Shown: positions 8,851-18,171, counted from the first letter of the stretch. The stretch: DNA of 64,000 nt from Capnocytophaga sp. oral taxon 338 str. F0234 (GCF_000192225.1 NZ_GL872413.1:919485-983484); one strand, 5' to 3'. Notes: generated from the letters alone by a model not told the origin. Translations and numbers: made by a program.

Positions 8851-9582
8851 TTAGTAAAGTAATTTGACTTCTTTGAGAGAAAAGGAGCTTACCACAGCAT
8901 CTTCTTGTTCTACTTGGAGTTGTCCGTTATGGCTTACTCCTTTGATGTAGCCCATAAAGCGCTTCCCATTAGGATATTCAAAAGTGGAGGGCTTGTCCTT
9001 TCGAAAAAGGTGAGCATGATACTGGTCTAATACAGTATCAAATCGAGTAGGGGAGAGGCTGATGAGCGCTACTTCTAATTCGTGGCATATAAGGAGCAAG
9101 ACCTCCTCTAAGTCAAAGGGGTGTCCCATAATTTTCTGTAGGGAGGAAACGTTGGGTAGATCCTTGAAGAATAGCTGATTTACATTTAACCCTATACCAA
9201 TTACTGAAGCGGTAATTTGCTCTTTATTCAGTGTATTTTCTATGAGAATTCCGCAGATTTTCTTTTTATCTGACAAAATGTCATTAGCCCACTTAACAGC
9301 CAAGTCGGGTATATATAATTTTTTTAAGGCACGGAAAATAGCCAGCGAGACTTCCATATTCAACAGAAAGTGATATTCAGAAGGAAACTGATTAAAAACT
9401 TTCAGAACGCTGAAAGTGAGGTTTTTATAAGGATCAGATATCCATTTAGCCCCTTGCTGTCCTCGTCCTTGATCTTGTGAAAGAGACCATATACAAGTAA
9501 GGTCTTTTACTTCTTTTTCTTTGACAAGATTTTTTAGATATGTATTGGTAGAATTTGTGGCATTAAGTTTGATAATTTCCAT
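8851..9582 (-). CDS. birA: Biotin--[acetyl-CoA carboxylase] ligase
   Basis: Single-domain (class I, non-regulatory) biotin protein ligase, 243 residues, with no N-terminal helix-turn-helix. Motifs are QDQGRGQQGAKW (biotinyl-AMP loop), VKWANDI and KKICGILIE. It attaches biotin to the biotin carboxyl carrier protein. It is divergent from rsfS, with only 47 bp between the start codons; the rsfS promoter partly overlaps this coding region. Confidence 0.9.
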   Translation of the reverse strand: MEIIKLNATNSTNTYLKNLVKEKEVKDLTCIWSLSQDQGRGQQGAKWISDPYKNLTFSVLKVFNQFPSEYHFLLNMEVSLAIFRALKKLYIPDLAVKWANDILSDKKKICGILIENTLNKEQITASVIGIGLNVNQLFFKDLPNVSSLQKIMGHPFDLEEVLLLICHELEVALISLSPTRFDTVLDQYHAHLFRKDKPSTFEYPNGKRFMGYIKGVSHNGQLQVEQEDAVVSSFSLKEVKLLY

Positions 9583-9599
9583 AAAAAGTTATACCTTTG
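9568..9599 (+). promoter_or_regulatory. Strong Bacteroidetes promoter for rsfS-ftsH
   Basis: -33 TTTG at 9568-9571, a 20-bp spacer, and -7 TACCTTTG at 9592-9599. This gives an expected start near 9605 and a leader of about 25 nt before the rsfS ATG. Confidence 0.75.
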
Positions 9600-9629
9600 T
9601 CGCTTTGCAAAAGTAATTAAAAAAATTGA

Positions 9630-9989
9630 ATGTCAGACAAAAAAAATAATACAGAGGAGATACTTTCTTCCGTTTTGGAAGGAATACAAAAAGTTAAAGG
9701 GCAGGACATCACTATCTTAGACCTCAGGGGAATAGAAAATGCTGTATGTAACTATTTTGTAATTTGTTCAGGTGGTTCTAATACTCAAGTGGTTGCCATT
9801 TCTGGAGCGGTACAGAGACAAACCCCACAAAAGCCTTGGCATGTAGAAGGTGAGCAGAATGCCGAGTGGGTACTCTTGGATTATGTAGACGTAGTAGTAC
9901 ATATTTTTCAAAAACCTATACGTGAATATTATGATATAGAAGGCTTATGGGGAGATGCCCAGATAACCCATATAAAAACAGATAATTAA
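9630..9989 (+). CDS. rsfS: Ribosome silencing factor RsfS
   Basis: 119 residues of the RsfS/Iojap family, which binds ribosomal protein uL14 on the large subunit and blocks subunit joining in slow growth. The core is visible: ITILDLRGIENAVCNYFVICSG, then SNTQVVAISGAV, EGEQNAEWVLLDYVDVVVHIF and REYYDIEGLWGDA. It begins the transcription unit with ftsH, 3 nt upstream of it. Confidence 0.94.
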   Translation: MSDKKNNTEEILSSVLEGIQKVKGQDITILDLRGIENAVCNYFVICSGGSNTQVVAISGAVQRQTPQKPWHVEGEQNAEWVLLDYVDVVVHIFQKPIREYYDIEGLWGDAQITHIKTDN

Positions 9990-9992
9990 ATT

Positions 9993-11912
9993 ATGAACGA
10001 AAACAAACCTTCACGTTTTTCTGCCTTTTGGTTCTATGCAGGACTGGCAATAATTCTATTTTTTATTCTCAATCCACTTTCAAGTTCAGGTTTATGGAAG
10101 CAACCACAGGAAATCTCACAAACAGAATTCGAAAAATTTTTACAAGATGGAGATATTTCCAAAGTGGTGGTAGTTAATAAGCACCAGGCACGAATATATT
10201 TGTTCCCAGAGGCAATGAATAAGCCCGATCATAAGGAAGTTCGAGCAGAAAATCCTTTGTTTAAAACAGGAGCTGATTCTGATGTACCTCAGTATAAAAT
10301 GGAGATAGGTGTATTAGAGAATTTTGAGAACAGGTATAATAAAATAGTTACAGAAAACAATCTATCCAGTACGCAACTTATATATAAAACAGAGCAAAAT
10401 TTCTTTGGAGATGTTCTTATTACAGTAGTACTTCCCGTAGTACTTTTTGTAGGTCTATGGATATTCCTTATGCGTCGAGCAGGCGGAGGAATGGGAGGCG
10501 GACAAATATTTAGTATAGGAAGATCACGTGCTAAGCTTTTTGATGGAGAGAAAGATAAGAAAATTACTTTTCAGGATGTGGCAGGTTTAGAAGGTGCTAA
10601 GGAAGAAGTGCAAGAGATAGTGGAGTTTCTTAAAAATCCTGAAAAATATACTTCTTTAGGAGGTAAAATTCCTAAAGGAGCTCTCTTAGTAGGACCTCCG
10701 GGTACAGGGAAAACCCTTCTTGCCAAGGCAGTAGCAGGAGAAGCAAAGGTGCCTTTCTTCTCCCTTTCCGGCTCTGACTTTGTGGAAATGTTTGTAGGGG
10801 TAGGGGCTTCTCGTGTGCGTGATTTGTTCCGACAAGCTAAAGAAAAATCACCAGCTATTATATTTATAGATGAGATAGATGCTATTGGACGTGCACGCGG
10901 AAAGAACAATCTCACTAATGCTAATGACGAGAGGGAAAATACTCTTAATCAGTTACTTACAGAAATGGATGGCTTTGGTACTACTACTAATGTGATAGTA
11001 TTGGCAGCCACTAACCGTGCTGATATTTTGGATAAAGCCCTTCTTAGAGCAGGGCGCTTTGACCGACAAATCTTTATAGATTTGCCTGATCTTAATGAAC
11101 GTAGGGAAATATTTAAAGTACACTTACGACCTATTAAGATTACAGAGAACTTGGATATTGATTTTTTAGCTAAGCAGACTCCAGGATTCTCAGGGGCTGA
11201 TATTGCTAATGTATGTAATGAAGCTGCCCTAATTGCTGCTCGTAGAGGAAAGACTTCTGTAGATAAACAAGATTTTCTGGATGCAGTGGATAGAATTATT
11301 GGAGGACTTGAGAAGAAGAATAAGATTATCACTCCAGAGGAAAAGAGAGCTATTGCCTATCATGAAGCAGGACATGCTACTGTAAGTTGGCTTTTGGAAC
11401 ATGCAGCACCCTTGGTAAAGGTAACCATTGTCCCAAGAGGACGTTCCTTAGGAGCAGCTTGGTATCTGCCAGAAGAACGACAAATTGTGCGTACGGATCA
11501 AATAGAAGATGAGATGTGTGCAGCCTTAGGTGGACGTGCGGCAGAGCAGATTATTTTTGGTAAGATTTCTACAGGAGCACTCAGTGATCTTGAAAAAGTA
11601 ACTAAGCAAGCTCGAGCTATGGTAACTATTTATGGACTTAATGAGAAAATAGGAAACCTTACTTATTACGATGCTACAGGAGAAGAATATGGATTTACCA
11701 AGCCTTATAGTGAAAAGACAGCTCAAGTGATTGATGAGGAAATCAACAAAATTATTGAGACACAATATCAAAGAGCTCTTGATATCCTCCGTACTCATCA
11801 GGATAAGCTCTCCACCCTAGCTGAATTACTTTTAGAAAGGGAAGTGATCTTTAAGGAGGATTTGGAAGCAATATTTGGTAAGCGACCTCATGAGGAAAAA
11901 AATAATTATTAA
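9993..11912 (+). CDS. ftsH: ATP-dependent zinc metalloprotease FtsH
   Basis: Membrane-anchored AAA+ protease of 639 residues that removes damaged membrane proteins and short-lived regulators. Two transmembrane helices flank a periplasmic segment (about 12-30 and 145-163). The AAA domain has Walker A GPPGTGKT, Walker [10 protein letters not shown] and the SRH around [19 protein letters not shown]. The zinc site HEAGH lies near residue 456. All key residues are present. It follows rsfS by 3 nt. Confidence 0.97.
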   Translation: MNENKPSRFSAFWFYAGLAIILFFILNPLSSSGLWKQPQEISQTEFEKFLQDGDISKVVVVNKHQARIYLFPEAMNKPDHKEVRAENPLFKTGADSDVPQYKMEIGVLENFENRYNKIVTENNLSSTQLIYKTEQNFFGDVLITVVLPVVLFVGLWIFLMRRAGGGMGGGQIFSIGRSRAKLFDGEKDKKITFQDVAGLEGAKEEVQEIVEFLKNPEKYTSLGGKIPKGALLVGPPGTGKTLLAKAVAGEAKVPFFSLSGSDFVEMFVGVGASRVRDLFRQAKEKSPAIIFIDEIDAIGRARGKNNLTNANDERENTLNQLLTEMDGFGTTTNVIVLAATNRADILDKALLRAGRFDRQIFIDLPDLNERREIFKVHLRPIKITENLDIDFLAKQTPGFSGADIANVCNEAALIAARRGKTSVDKQDFLDAVDRIIGGLEKKNKIITPEEKRAIAYHEAGHATVSWLLEHAAPLVKVTIVPRGRSLGAAWYLPEERQIVRTDQIEDEMCAALGGRAAEQIIFGKISTGALSDLEKVTKQARAMVTIYGLNEKIGNLTYYDATGEEYGFTKPYSEKTAQVIDEEINKIIETQYQRALDILRTHQDKLSTLAELLLEREVIFKEDLEAIFGKRPHEEKNNY

Positions 11913-11923
11913 ATTTTATTCTT

Positions 11924-11953
11924 AAAAAGCTAACACTTTTTGTTAGCTTTTTT
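11924..11953 (+). terminator. Rho-independent terminator of ftsH
   Basis: AAAAAGCTAACA / TGTTAGCTTTTTT with a short T-rich loop, 11 nt after the stop. Confidence 0.85.
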
Positions 11954-12014
11954 CATATTTATTGCTTATTTGTTAAAAAACAAGTAAAAAGTATTTTGTA
12001 TAAAAAAAATGTTC

Positions 12015-12022
12015 TACCTTTG
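12015..12022 (+). promoter_or_regulatory. Bacteroidetes -7 element (TACCTTTG)
   Basis: TACCTTTGC fits TAnnTTTG, 27 nt before the ATG at 12050. The nearest TTTG (11995-11998) is only 16 bp upstream, shorter than the usual 19-20. Confidence 0.55.
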
Positions 12023-12049
12023 CAGCAGATAACTTTTAAAGAAAAAAAG

Positions 12050-12568
12050 ATGAAAAAATTATTAGTTTTAGCTAGTATATTTCTAGCAATTAGTAGTGCT
12101 TCAGCACAAGCGGCTTTGGACAGAGGAGGCGTGCAGCTCAATGGAGGCTTTGGTTTTACAGGATGGGGAATACCCGTGTATGTAGGTGCCGACTTTGGGG
12201 TTACTGATCAAATAAGTGTAGGAGGAGAATTATTCTACCGTACTGATAAAGTGGCAGGAGTACGTTATAATAATTTTGGAGTACTTGCCAACGCTAACTA
12301 TCACTTAGGTGAATTATTACGCTTTCCTTCTCCTTTAGATGTATATGGAGGTATGAGTTTAGGGTATTATAATTGGGATAATGACTATAAAGGTAATCGC
12401 TATTGGGATTATGAATATGATTCAGGTTTAGGAGTTCGCTTACAAACAGGGGCTCGTTACTTCTTTACAGATAATTTTGGGGTAAATGCTGAAATATTTG
12501 TAGAACATAATACGGGAAATACTATTACCTCAGGAGGACTTAAAATGGGGGTTACTTATCAGTTCTAA
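12050..12568 (+). CDS. Outer-membrane beta-barrel protein, 172 residues
   Basis: Signal peptide MKKLLVLASIFLAISSASAQA with a normal cleavage site, then alternating aromatic/small residues typical of a small eight-stranded barrel (VQLNGGFGFTGWGIPVYVGADFG; the last strand ends MGVTYQF with C-terminal Phe). It resembles OmpA/OmpW-like porin-family proteins of Bacteroidetes; its substrate or role is unknown. I chose the ATG at 12050 over a longer frame from 11996 because the signal peptide starts here and the promoter element lies in between. Confidence 0.82.
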   Translation: MKKLLVLASIFLAISSASAQAALDRGGVQLNGGFGFTGWGIPVYVGADFGVTDQISVGGELFYRTDKVAGVRYNNFGVLANANYHLGELLRFPSPLDVYGGMSLGYYNWDNDYKGNRYWDYEYDSGLGVRLQTGARYFFTDNFGVNAEIFVEHNTGNTITSGGLKMGVTYQF

Positions 12569-12591
12569 AAAAATATATATATAATAATTTT

Positions 12592-12632
12592 AAAAGAGAG
12601 ATTATTGAATGTTATTCAGTAATCTCTTTTTT
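12592..12632 (+). terminator. Rho-independent terminator of the barrel gene
   Basis: AAGAGAGATTATTGAA / TTCAGTAATCTCTT stem followed by a T run. Confidence 0.8.
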
Positions 12633-12636
12633 AGGT

Positions 12637-12934
12637 CATAGTAATCAATATGAAATGTGTTTAAACTTTTTTGAGAAACTTGGATATAAATTCTAATAGA
12701 AGTATTCCTATTCAAGTTATATCTAAATATTCATATCTCATTATCAGATTCTTATATCTATCAAGTCAATCGTTTGATTGTTCAATCTTGAATCTGTTTT
12801 TGTCTAATTCCTCATCAAAATAAACATCTGGTTGCTCTCCATTTCGGGGATTAGGTTAGCTATAATTTCTCTACTTTCTAAAAATTCTCTTAGTGATTTA
12901 CTATTAAATCCTGCATCTGCATTGAGAAACTGCC
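12637..12934 (-). pseudogene. 3' remnant of an IS5/IS1182-like DDE transposase
   Basis: Reading the minus strand gives FLNADAGFNSKSLREFLESREIIANL, then after a frameshift PDVYFDEELDKNRFKIEQSN, a stop in place of the usual Trp, LDRYKNLIMRYEYLDIT and KKFKHIS. This is the C-terminal catalytic block (DAG; Y-x2-R-x3-E-like region with FKIEQSN) of DDE transposases of the IS5 group. It has at least one frameshift and two stops and no 5' half, so it is dead. Its upstream end abuts the terminal repeat of an IS30-like fragment at 12936, which suggests that IS30 DNA jumped into this element. Confidence 0.75.
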
Positions 12935-12935
12935 G

Positions 12936-13216
12936 ATTCAACCTGCAAGTGCAATTTTTTAGCTTACAAATTTATAAAATAAATCTTTTGTTTTTTCAAA
13001 TCTTAAAACTTTTCTTGATTATTAATTTTATATTGTATTTGTTTTAATAATTATCTGTAATTCCTTTAAAATTAGTATTCTTAGGTATATATTACACACA
13101 TTTCTATTGCTATGTTCACTTAGCTCCCTCTCCCAAAAACTATATGGATGAGCAAAATAGAATCCCAAATCTAATTTCTTCTCTATGATGTTAAGTTCAG
13201 AAAATTCCTTCCCATT
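12936..13216 (-). pseudogene. 3' fragment of an IS30-family element (copy B)
   Basis: The first about 280 bp match, with scattered differences, the right end of the longer IS30 remnant at 33633-34742, in the opposite orientation. The match starts at the terminal motif ATTCAA and stops abruptly after CCCATT at 13216. The minus strand encodes shredded pieces of the IS30 transposase C terminus (IEKKLDLGFYFAHPYSFWERE with stops downstream). The left end and most of the transposase are missing. Confidence 0.8.
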
Positions 13217-13268
13217 TTCAAATCTAAAATAAAATCCCTATCTTTGTCCTCACTATTCATTATTCACT

Positions 13269-14333
13269 ATGTACATCAGACTCCTACCTCTCTTGCTGCT
13301 CCTTTCCGCTTGCCGTTGGATAGCTGGCACACCTGATCCACAGGAAGGAGAAGAAAAAGAAACAACCCATGGCTCTTCGCAAAGCAAAGGTATGCGTACG
13401 GTAACCGATAGCGAAGAAACCATCTCATTTCAGTTGCTTCCTGAGCCAACCATACACGACAATATTCTATTATATCAAATAAATGTATCTTATATAGATA
13501 GCAAAGGAGAGGTTTATGTTTCTCCCTCCGATTTCTATGAGTTAGATAGCTTAGATCTACCTATTAGAGAAATGCAAAAGAGGCTTTCTCAGGGCAAAAA
13601 GATACAACAATACATCATCCTAGACGATAAATACAAGAAAAGAATCTTTGAAAAGACTAATTATTCTCCAAGTGACACCATATTTGTATACAACTACGAA
13701 AAAAATATACTAAAGAAGTATCCCCTTACCAATGTAAGAACTGTAGCTTATATACATATCAATAGTGATGAAAACAAAATTGACATGAAAGAATGCAACA
13801 TAGGCTTCGAATTAGTCTATGATCCCAATGATGATATATCACAAGAGGAAGATCGCATATACTGGGAGGCTTATGCTTATATAGGTAAAGAGAATCCTTT
13901 TGTAGAGAACCAAATGAAGCCCATGACTTGGGTCAAAGTCGACAAAGAGAAATTCCCACTTCCTTATACCTTCGTTCATGAAGAATATTATTGGGGCAAT
14001 ACTTACCGATACGAAGACCAAGAAGTCATCTGCTATCTAAGAGATTTCCGTCCTAACGAAGGATATGAAAAAATCCACGACAAACGCTATTTGGTAGTCC
14101 TTGATGCTAAAAACAAAAAGATTATCAAAACCGCTTTTTGGGAGGAAAGTCAAATACTTGTATTTGATTCTCCTTATGACAGGGATGATCTTTCTTTTGC
14201 CATATCCATAGGCCGACTTTTCAAGGACAGACCCATAACCATCTGCGGATTGAATTATAGGTACTTCCAATGCCTACCTATTGTATTTTTAGACCAACAA
14301 TACTCAGATCTTGATAATTTTTGTGACAAATGA
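13269..14333 (+). CDS. Hypothetical lipoprotein, 354 residues
   Basis: Short signal MYIRLLPLLLLLSAC with a clear lipobox (LLSAC) puts it in the envelope, followed by a low-complexity Glu/Ser/Gly linker. I do not recognise the body, a soluble mixed alpha/beta sequence rich in Tyr and Asp. A -7-like TATCTTTG lies at 13239-13246, just beyond the dead IS30 fragment. The stop overlaps the next gene's start by 4 nt, so the pair is coupled. Codon use is richer in C-ending codons than in the neighbouring housekeeping genes, hinting at acquisition with the next gene. Confidence 0.7.
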   Translation: MYIRLLPLLLLLSACRWIAGTPDPQEGEEKETTHGSSQSKGMRTVTDSEETISFQLLPEPTIHDNILLYQINVSYIDSKGEVYVSPSDFYELDSLDLPIREMQKRLSQGKKIQQYIILDDKYKKRIFEKTNYSPSDTIFVYNYEKNILKKYPLTNVRTVAYIHINSDENKIDMKECNIGFELVYDPNDDISQEEDRIYWEAYAYIGKENPFVENQMKPMTWVKVDKEKFPLPYTFVHEEYYWGNTYRYEDQEVICYLRDFRPNEGYEKIHDKRYLVVLDAKNKKIIKTAFWEESQILVFDSPYDRDDLSFAISIGRLFKDRPITICGLNYRYFQCLPIVFLDQQYSDLDNFCDK

Positions 14334-17059
14334 AACTAAAACTCATCACCGCCATTGCCGAAGGAGATTTCTCGGCTATTCTCAACATCACTACACAGCT
14401 ATCGGATAGGGAACGTTACGACGTCATCGCAGCTATCAAGGATTTAGACCCCTATTCAGAAACAGATTTCCCAAGAAAGAACGTTGATAAAAAGGATACT
14501 TATCGCTATAAAGATAAAGTTTTTCAAGCTCTTAACTATGCCCTGATCACTATGGTGCGCAAAGAAAGTGATTTAGCAAAGGTGATGATTAATAAAGAGA
14601 ATTATTATGGTGAAATTTACCAAGTAACTCCCTATGCTATTTTGGGTTCTTACTATTTTGAACCTGTAATCAACTACTTTACACAGTTTCCTCCAGATAA
14701 CTATATCAAAAAAATACTCAAAGAACGCTACAATAAAGAGATTAATGGACTCTCTTTTGGATTTCAGTGGTATTTCTATAAAAAAGGCTGGATTCCTTTT
14801 GAAGAGGAGCGTTTTGTAAAGAATCTACTTGAGGTCTCCATGTTCAACCGCTATGTAACTGCTGATGTCCATTTTCTCTTGCAAAACCCCGAAGCCATTG
14901 AAAAAGTGCTCCTCCAGCTCTATCGTATTGAGACCAAAGTGCTTGACCTTTCTAAGTGGAAGAGTGACAACACCCTACGCAAGACCAATGACTTGGGTTC
15001 TGCTAAGGTAACTACCTATTGGGATGAGGTATTTGAATTATTGATGCATCATGGCTACCAAATCCCTCGTAGCTTTGTAGGGTATCTTTTGGAGTCTCTG
15101 CTCAACCAATGGAAGAAACCCCACCTTGATTGGCATTGTCGTTTGCTCAAATGGCTTGTCCCTACTCACACCGAGCTTTTGGCGTACCAACAAACCCTCT
15201 TTGCTGTTTTGGGAACTGGAGTAGGTAGTGTGGTAAAGACTGCTATGGAATACATTACTGTCATTGCCCCTGATCCTCTGTTTGACTTTGCAAGCTTTAT
15301 GCAACAGTTTCCACTCGCCTTCACGGTAGAGAAGCAACCCAAAGCACTCCTACAAGGAGTAGAAATCTTAGCTAAAGGCTTCAAAAAACAAACCCCTACT
15401 GACCTTAGTTACCGCGAACAGTTGGCTGTGCTCTTTACCCAACCCGATGTGAAGCTACAAGAGAAAGTAGCCGACCTGCTCACTACTTATTTTGCCGATG
15501 AGGGCTTAACGGAAGTGGTGGCACCCTACAAGGATTACCTAAAAGGCAAAGCCCAAGAGCTTCTTGAGAAGCTCTCCTCAGAAGTGTCTGAAACTTCTGT
15601 CTCCATAACCCCTAACACCTATACTCCGATTCCTATCCCCTCCTCTGGAGATACCCTGCTTTTCCTTCTCGGCGATTGTATCCGTGAGAAATCAGCGGCT
15701 ACCATTGATGTCTTCTTTGATGCTCTGGTACGCTTGCAAGACCAAATTCCTACGGATTATACTGAGCGAATAAAACCTTATCTCAAACAACTCAACTCTC
15801 GCGAGTGGGACGTGAGTACATTACCTTTATTATATCAGTTCTTGGAATCGTGGAGTACTCAAAGTGCCAAAATTCCTGTATATAACACTGACAAAGAATG
15901 GAAAGAGGTGAATATGCTCTATGAACAAGGAAAAGATATACAGGGAAACAGACTCAGGAAAGAAGTAATGATGCACAAAGGTATTAACAATAGTAAGAAG
16001 GCATTTCCTTATCTCCTACACAAGATAGAGTATACCCTCCAAAAGCTCAAAGAAAAAGACACCCTACCATTCCTCTCTACTCCTACACACGAACCTTTCT
16101 ATATAGAAGCGGAGGTATTGGTAGATAAGCTCCTACAATACGAAGCAAAAGGCAAAACCCCTGATCTTGACGACCTGATTGTAGCTTGCAACCGCCTGCT
16201 ATTCAAGGATGCATCGGCAGTAGCCAAAGCAAAAGCGGAACAACTCAAAGGTGCCTATGCTCCTGCTATTAGGTATTACTTAGACTTAACTGATGAGATA
16301 CAATTAGCGGAGGAATTCTTGCCACTTTGGACACAAATCACCCGTATCAAGCACCCCGGCGCAGAGTTCGAAATATTTGAAACAACAGCAGCAAAGGATA
16401 TCCCCAGCGTAGTGAGACCTTTCTATATTTGTTATGGTTGGGAAAAAGTAACCTATCAAAATGGAAAAGTCGGCGATGAGTTTAAATACCATTGTAATCA
16501 GTTTGCCAGATACAGAAATGTGAATCGGAATAATGCACTTTATTATTACTACAATGCCAATGAAGGAGAATTGGTTCCTGCTCAAGACATTGAGTACAAA
16601 CTAAGCCTCAACCCCCATTACTCCGATGCCTTACTCTGTGCTTATATCAGTACATCGGCAACAATGAACGAAGCCAATGAGGTGCGCAATATGTCACTCC
16701 CTTTGGAAGCCATATTACGCCACGGCCTCAGGGTGCACCATAGCGGATGGCTCTATATAGGGGCATGCTTGCTCTTTGAGAAGCGTCCATCCCGTGATTT
16801 GGGCTATGAGTACCTCTGTCAGGCAATCGCCCGAGGGGAGGATCTCAGCTACCTGAAGACCTATTTGGCTCACGTACTGGCTTGGGATTACTTGCCTATT
16901 CCTCGTTTTATAGAGTTCTTAGACCGTCCCAATCCACCTGTTGTAAAAGCCTTTGGTAAGGAAGTGGTAGATCTCTATTTGGAGGAAGTCAAAAAGCAGG
17001 ATAAGCTACCGAGAAACCATAAGAGAATGTTAACCTATCACAAAGCAATGAATATATAA
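14330..17059 (+). CDS. Large DUF6493-like protein, 909 residues
   Basis: A big cytoplasmic protein with no signal peptide, made almost wholly of short amphipathic helices as in HEAT/ARM-type solenoids. The stretch FDFASFMQQFPLAFTVEKQ and the following paired helices resemble DUF6493 proteins as I remember them; this is recall, not a search. It is translationally coupled to the upstream lipoprotein (ATGA overlap). No catalytic motif is visible. DUF6493 genes often lie with SWIM zinc-finger or MoxR genes, but none is seen here. The codon preference is C-richer than in ftsH or hisS. Confidence 0.7.
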   Translation: MKLKLITAIAEGDFSAILNITTQLSDRERYDVIAAIKDLDPYSETDFPRKNVDKKDTYRYKDKVFQALNYALITMVRKESDLAKVMINKENYYGEIYQVTPYAILGSYYFEPVINYFTQFPPDNYIKKILKERYNKEINGLSFGFQWYFYKKGWIPFEEERFVKNLLEVSMFNRYVTADVHFLLQNPEAIEKVLLQLYRIETKVLDLSKWKSDNTLRKTNDLGSAKVTTYWDEVFELLMHHGYQIPRSFVGYLLESLLNQWKKPHLDWHCRLLKWLVPTHTELLAYQQTLFAVLGTGVGSVVKTAMEYITVIAPDPLFDFASFMQQFPLAFTVEKQPKALLQGVEILAKGFKKQTPTDLSYREQLAVLFTQPDVKLQEKVADLLTTYFADEGLTEVVAPYKDYLKGKAQELLEKLSSEVSETSVSITPNTYTPIPIPSSGDTLLFLLGDCIREKSAATIDVFFDALVRLQDQIPTDYTERIKPYLKQLNSREWDVSTLPLLYQFLESWSTQSAKIPVYNTDKEWKEVNMLYEQGKDIQGNRLRKEVMMHKGINNSKKAFPYLLHKIEYTLQKLKEKDTLPFLSTPTHEPFYIEAEVLVDKLLQYEAKGKTPDLDDLIVACNRLLFKDASAVAKAKAEQLKGAYAPAIRYYLDLTDEIQLAEEFLPLWTQITRIKHPGAEFEIFETTAAKDIPSVVRPFYICYGWEKVTYQNGKVGDEFKYHCNQFARYRNVNRNNALYYYYNANEGELVPAQDIEYKLSLNPHYSDALLCAYISTSATMNEANEVRNMSLPLEAILRHGLRVHHSGWLYIGACLLFEKRPSRDLGYEYLCQAIARGEDLSYLKTYLAHVLAWDYLPIPRFIEFLDRPNPPVVKAFGKEVVDLYLEEVKKQDKLPRNHKRMLTYHKAMNI

Positions 17060-17087
17060 GAAAATGTGTCTCTTTGATTTTCTTTCT

Positions 17088-17651
17088 CTATGGAGAGAGG
17101 GTTGTATTTTGTCTCTTTTTATAAACCCAATAACCTATAGTCCCTGTAGCTATTCCTACTAAAATACCAATAAATATATCTGTGGGAAAATGTACTCCTA
17201 AATACATACGACTATATGCATAAGGAATGGGCCAAAGAAAAACCCAAAAAGCTACTTTTATTCTTTTTCTAAAAACAAGATATAAGAAAGTACAAATAGC
17301 AAAGCTATTGCTTGTATGCCCTGAGAAAAAGCTATATCCTTTTTCCTGCAAAATAATACGCAAATGAGGAATAAGTGATGCTGTATGCAAGGGACGTAAC
17401 CTAGCCACAATTTCTTTAGTAGTATTGGTAATTACTATTGTCAATAACAATATACCTAATGTATAAAAGAAGATTCTCCATGCTTCTCTCTTAGAGAAAA
17501 AATAGAAATTTATCCATAGAATCAGAATAAAAAAGGGAATCCAATTCCAAGCATTAGTAATAGCAATCCAAAAAGTATCCCATGAGATAGTTCCTGTCTG
17601 ATTAATTGCTACAAGTAATTGATAATCTTTTTGTAAAAGGTCTTTCAGCAT
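17088..17651 (-). CDS. PAP2-family membrane phosphatase
   Basis: About 187 residues, five or six transmembrane helices. The three PAP2 motifs are present: K-x6-RP (KEIVARLRP), SGH (FFSGHTSNS) and SR-x5-H-x3-D (SRMYLGVHFPTD). It should dephosphorylate a lipid phosphate such as undecaprenyl pyrophosphate or phosphatidate at the periplasmic face. I chose the ATG at 17651; the open frame runs three more codons to a TTG. Convergent with the DUF6493-like gene. Confidence 0.88.
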   Translation of the reverse strand: MLKDLLQKDYQLLVAINQTGTISWDTFWIAITNAWNWIPFFILILWINFYFFSKREAWRIFFYTLGILLLTIVITNTTKEIVARLRPLHTASLIPHLRIILQEKGYSFFSGHTSNSFAICTFLYLVFRKRIKVAFWVFLWPIPYAYSRMYLGVHFPTDIFIGILVGIATGTIGYWVYKKRQNTTLSP

Positions 17652-17672
17652 AAAAATCAACTTTTAAAAAAC

Positions 17673-17701
17673 AAAAAATCCTTAGTATATCTTACTAAGG
17701 A
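17673..17701 (-). terminator. Terminator after the tRNA cluster
   Basis: On the minus strand CCTTAGTA / TACTAAGG hairpin followed by a T run (ATTTTTTG), just after tRNA-Leu. Confidence 0.75.
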
Positions 17702-17707
17702 CTTTTG

Positions 17708-17791
17708 TGCCTACGACTGGATTCGAACCAGCACGCCCTAACGAGCACCACCCCCTCAAGATGGCGAGTCTACCAATTTCTCCACATAGGC
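17708..17791 (-). tRNA. tRNA-Leu (GAG)
   Basis: 84-nt class II tRNA with a long variable arm. Acceptor GCCTATG pairs with CGTAGGC; anticodon stem CCATC/GGTGG with loop TTGAGGG gives GAG; T arm contains GGTTCGAATCC. CCA is not encoded. Confidence 0.9.
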
Positions 17792-17832
17792 TAAGAAAAA
17801 CTCAACAAATTCAGTTATGAAACTAAAACTTG

Positions 17833-17905
17833 TGACCCGGGTGGGCCTCGAACCCACGACCCCAACATTAAGAGTGTCGTGCTCTGCCAACTGAGCTACC
17901 GAGTC
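17833..17905 (-). tRNA. tRNA-Lys (CUU)
   Basis: 73-nt cloverleaf: acceptor GACTCGG/CCGGGTC, D arm GCTCAGTTGGCAGAGC, anticodon stem CGACA/TGTTG with loop CTCTTAA (CTT), T arm GTGGGTTCGAGGCCCAC. CCA not encoded. Confidence 0.93.
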
Positions 17906-17926
17906 TTCAAATAAATTTATTAACTG

Positions 17927-17999
17927 TGACCTGGCTGGGACTCGAACCCAGGACCCCAACATTAAAAGTGTTGTGCTCTACCAACTGAGCTACCAAGTC
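17927..17999 (-). tRNA. tRNA-Lys (UUU), copy 1
   Basis: 73-nt cloverleaf: acceptor GACTTGG/CCAGGTC, anticodon loop CTTTTAA (TTT) on stem CAACA/TGTTG. Nearly identical to the copy at 18033; they differ in the T arm. Confidence 0.93.
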
Positions 18000-18032
18000 G
18001 CCACGTAAATTTATAAATCTTAAAAATAAGAG

Positions 18033-18105
18033 TGACCTGGCTGGGGCTCGAACCCAGGACCCCAACATTAAAAGTGTTGTGCTCTACCAACTGAGCTACC
18101 AAGTC
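18033..18105 (-). tRNA. tRNA-Lys (UUU), copy 2
   Basis: Same fold and anticodon as copy 1, with one base change in the T stem/loop (GAGCCCC instead of GAGTCCC). First gene after the cluster promoter. Confidence 0.93.
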
Positions 18106-18141
18106 CTAAAAACTAATCTCAAAAAGATTTTTATGCGGGTG

Positions 18142-18171
18142 CAAATTTACGGTTTTTTTTTATATAAACAA
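18142..18171 (-). promoter_or_regulatory. Bacteroidetes promoter of the Lys/Leu tRNA cluster
   Basis: On the minus strand TTG (18171-18169), exactly 19 bp, then TAAATTTG (18149-18142). The start would fall about 30 nt before the first tRNA-Lys. Confidence 0.75.

Noticed and set aside
12832-13047. 71-codon plus-strand frame with hydrophobic residues
   Set aside because: It is antisense to the IS5-like and IS30 relics; the similar frame at 34523-34729 is the same antisense of the other IS30 copy.
17756-17962. 68-codon minus-strand frame
   Set aside because: It lies across tRNA-Leu and two tRNA-Lys genes and has no independent support.
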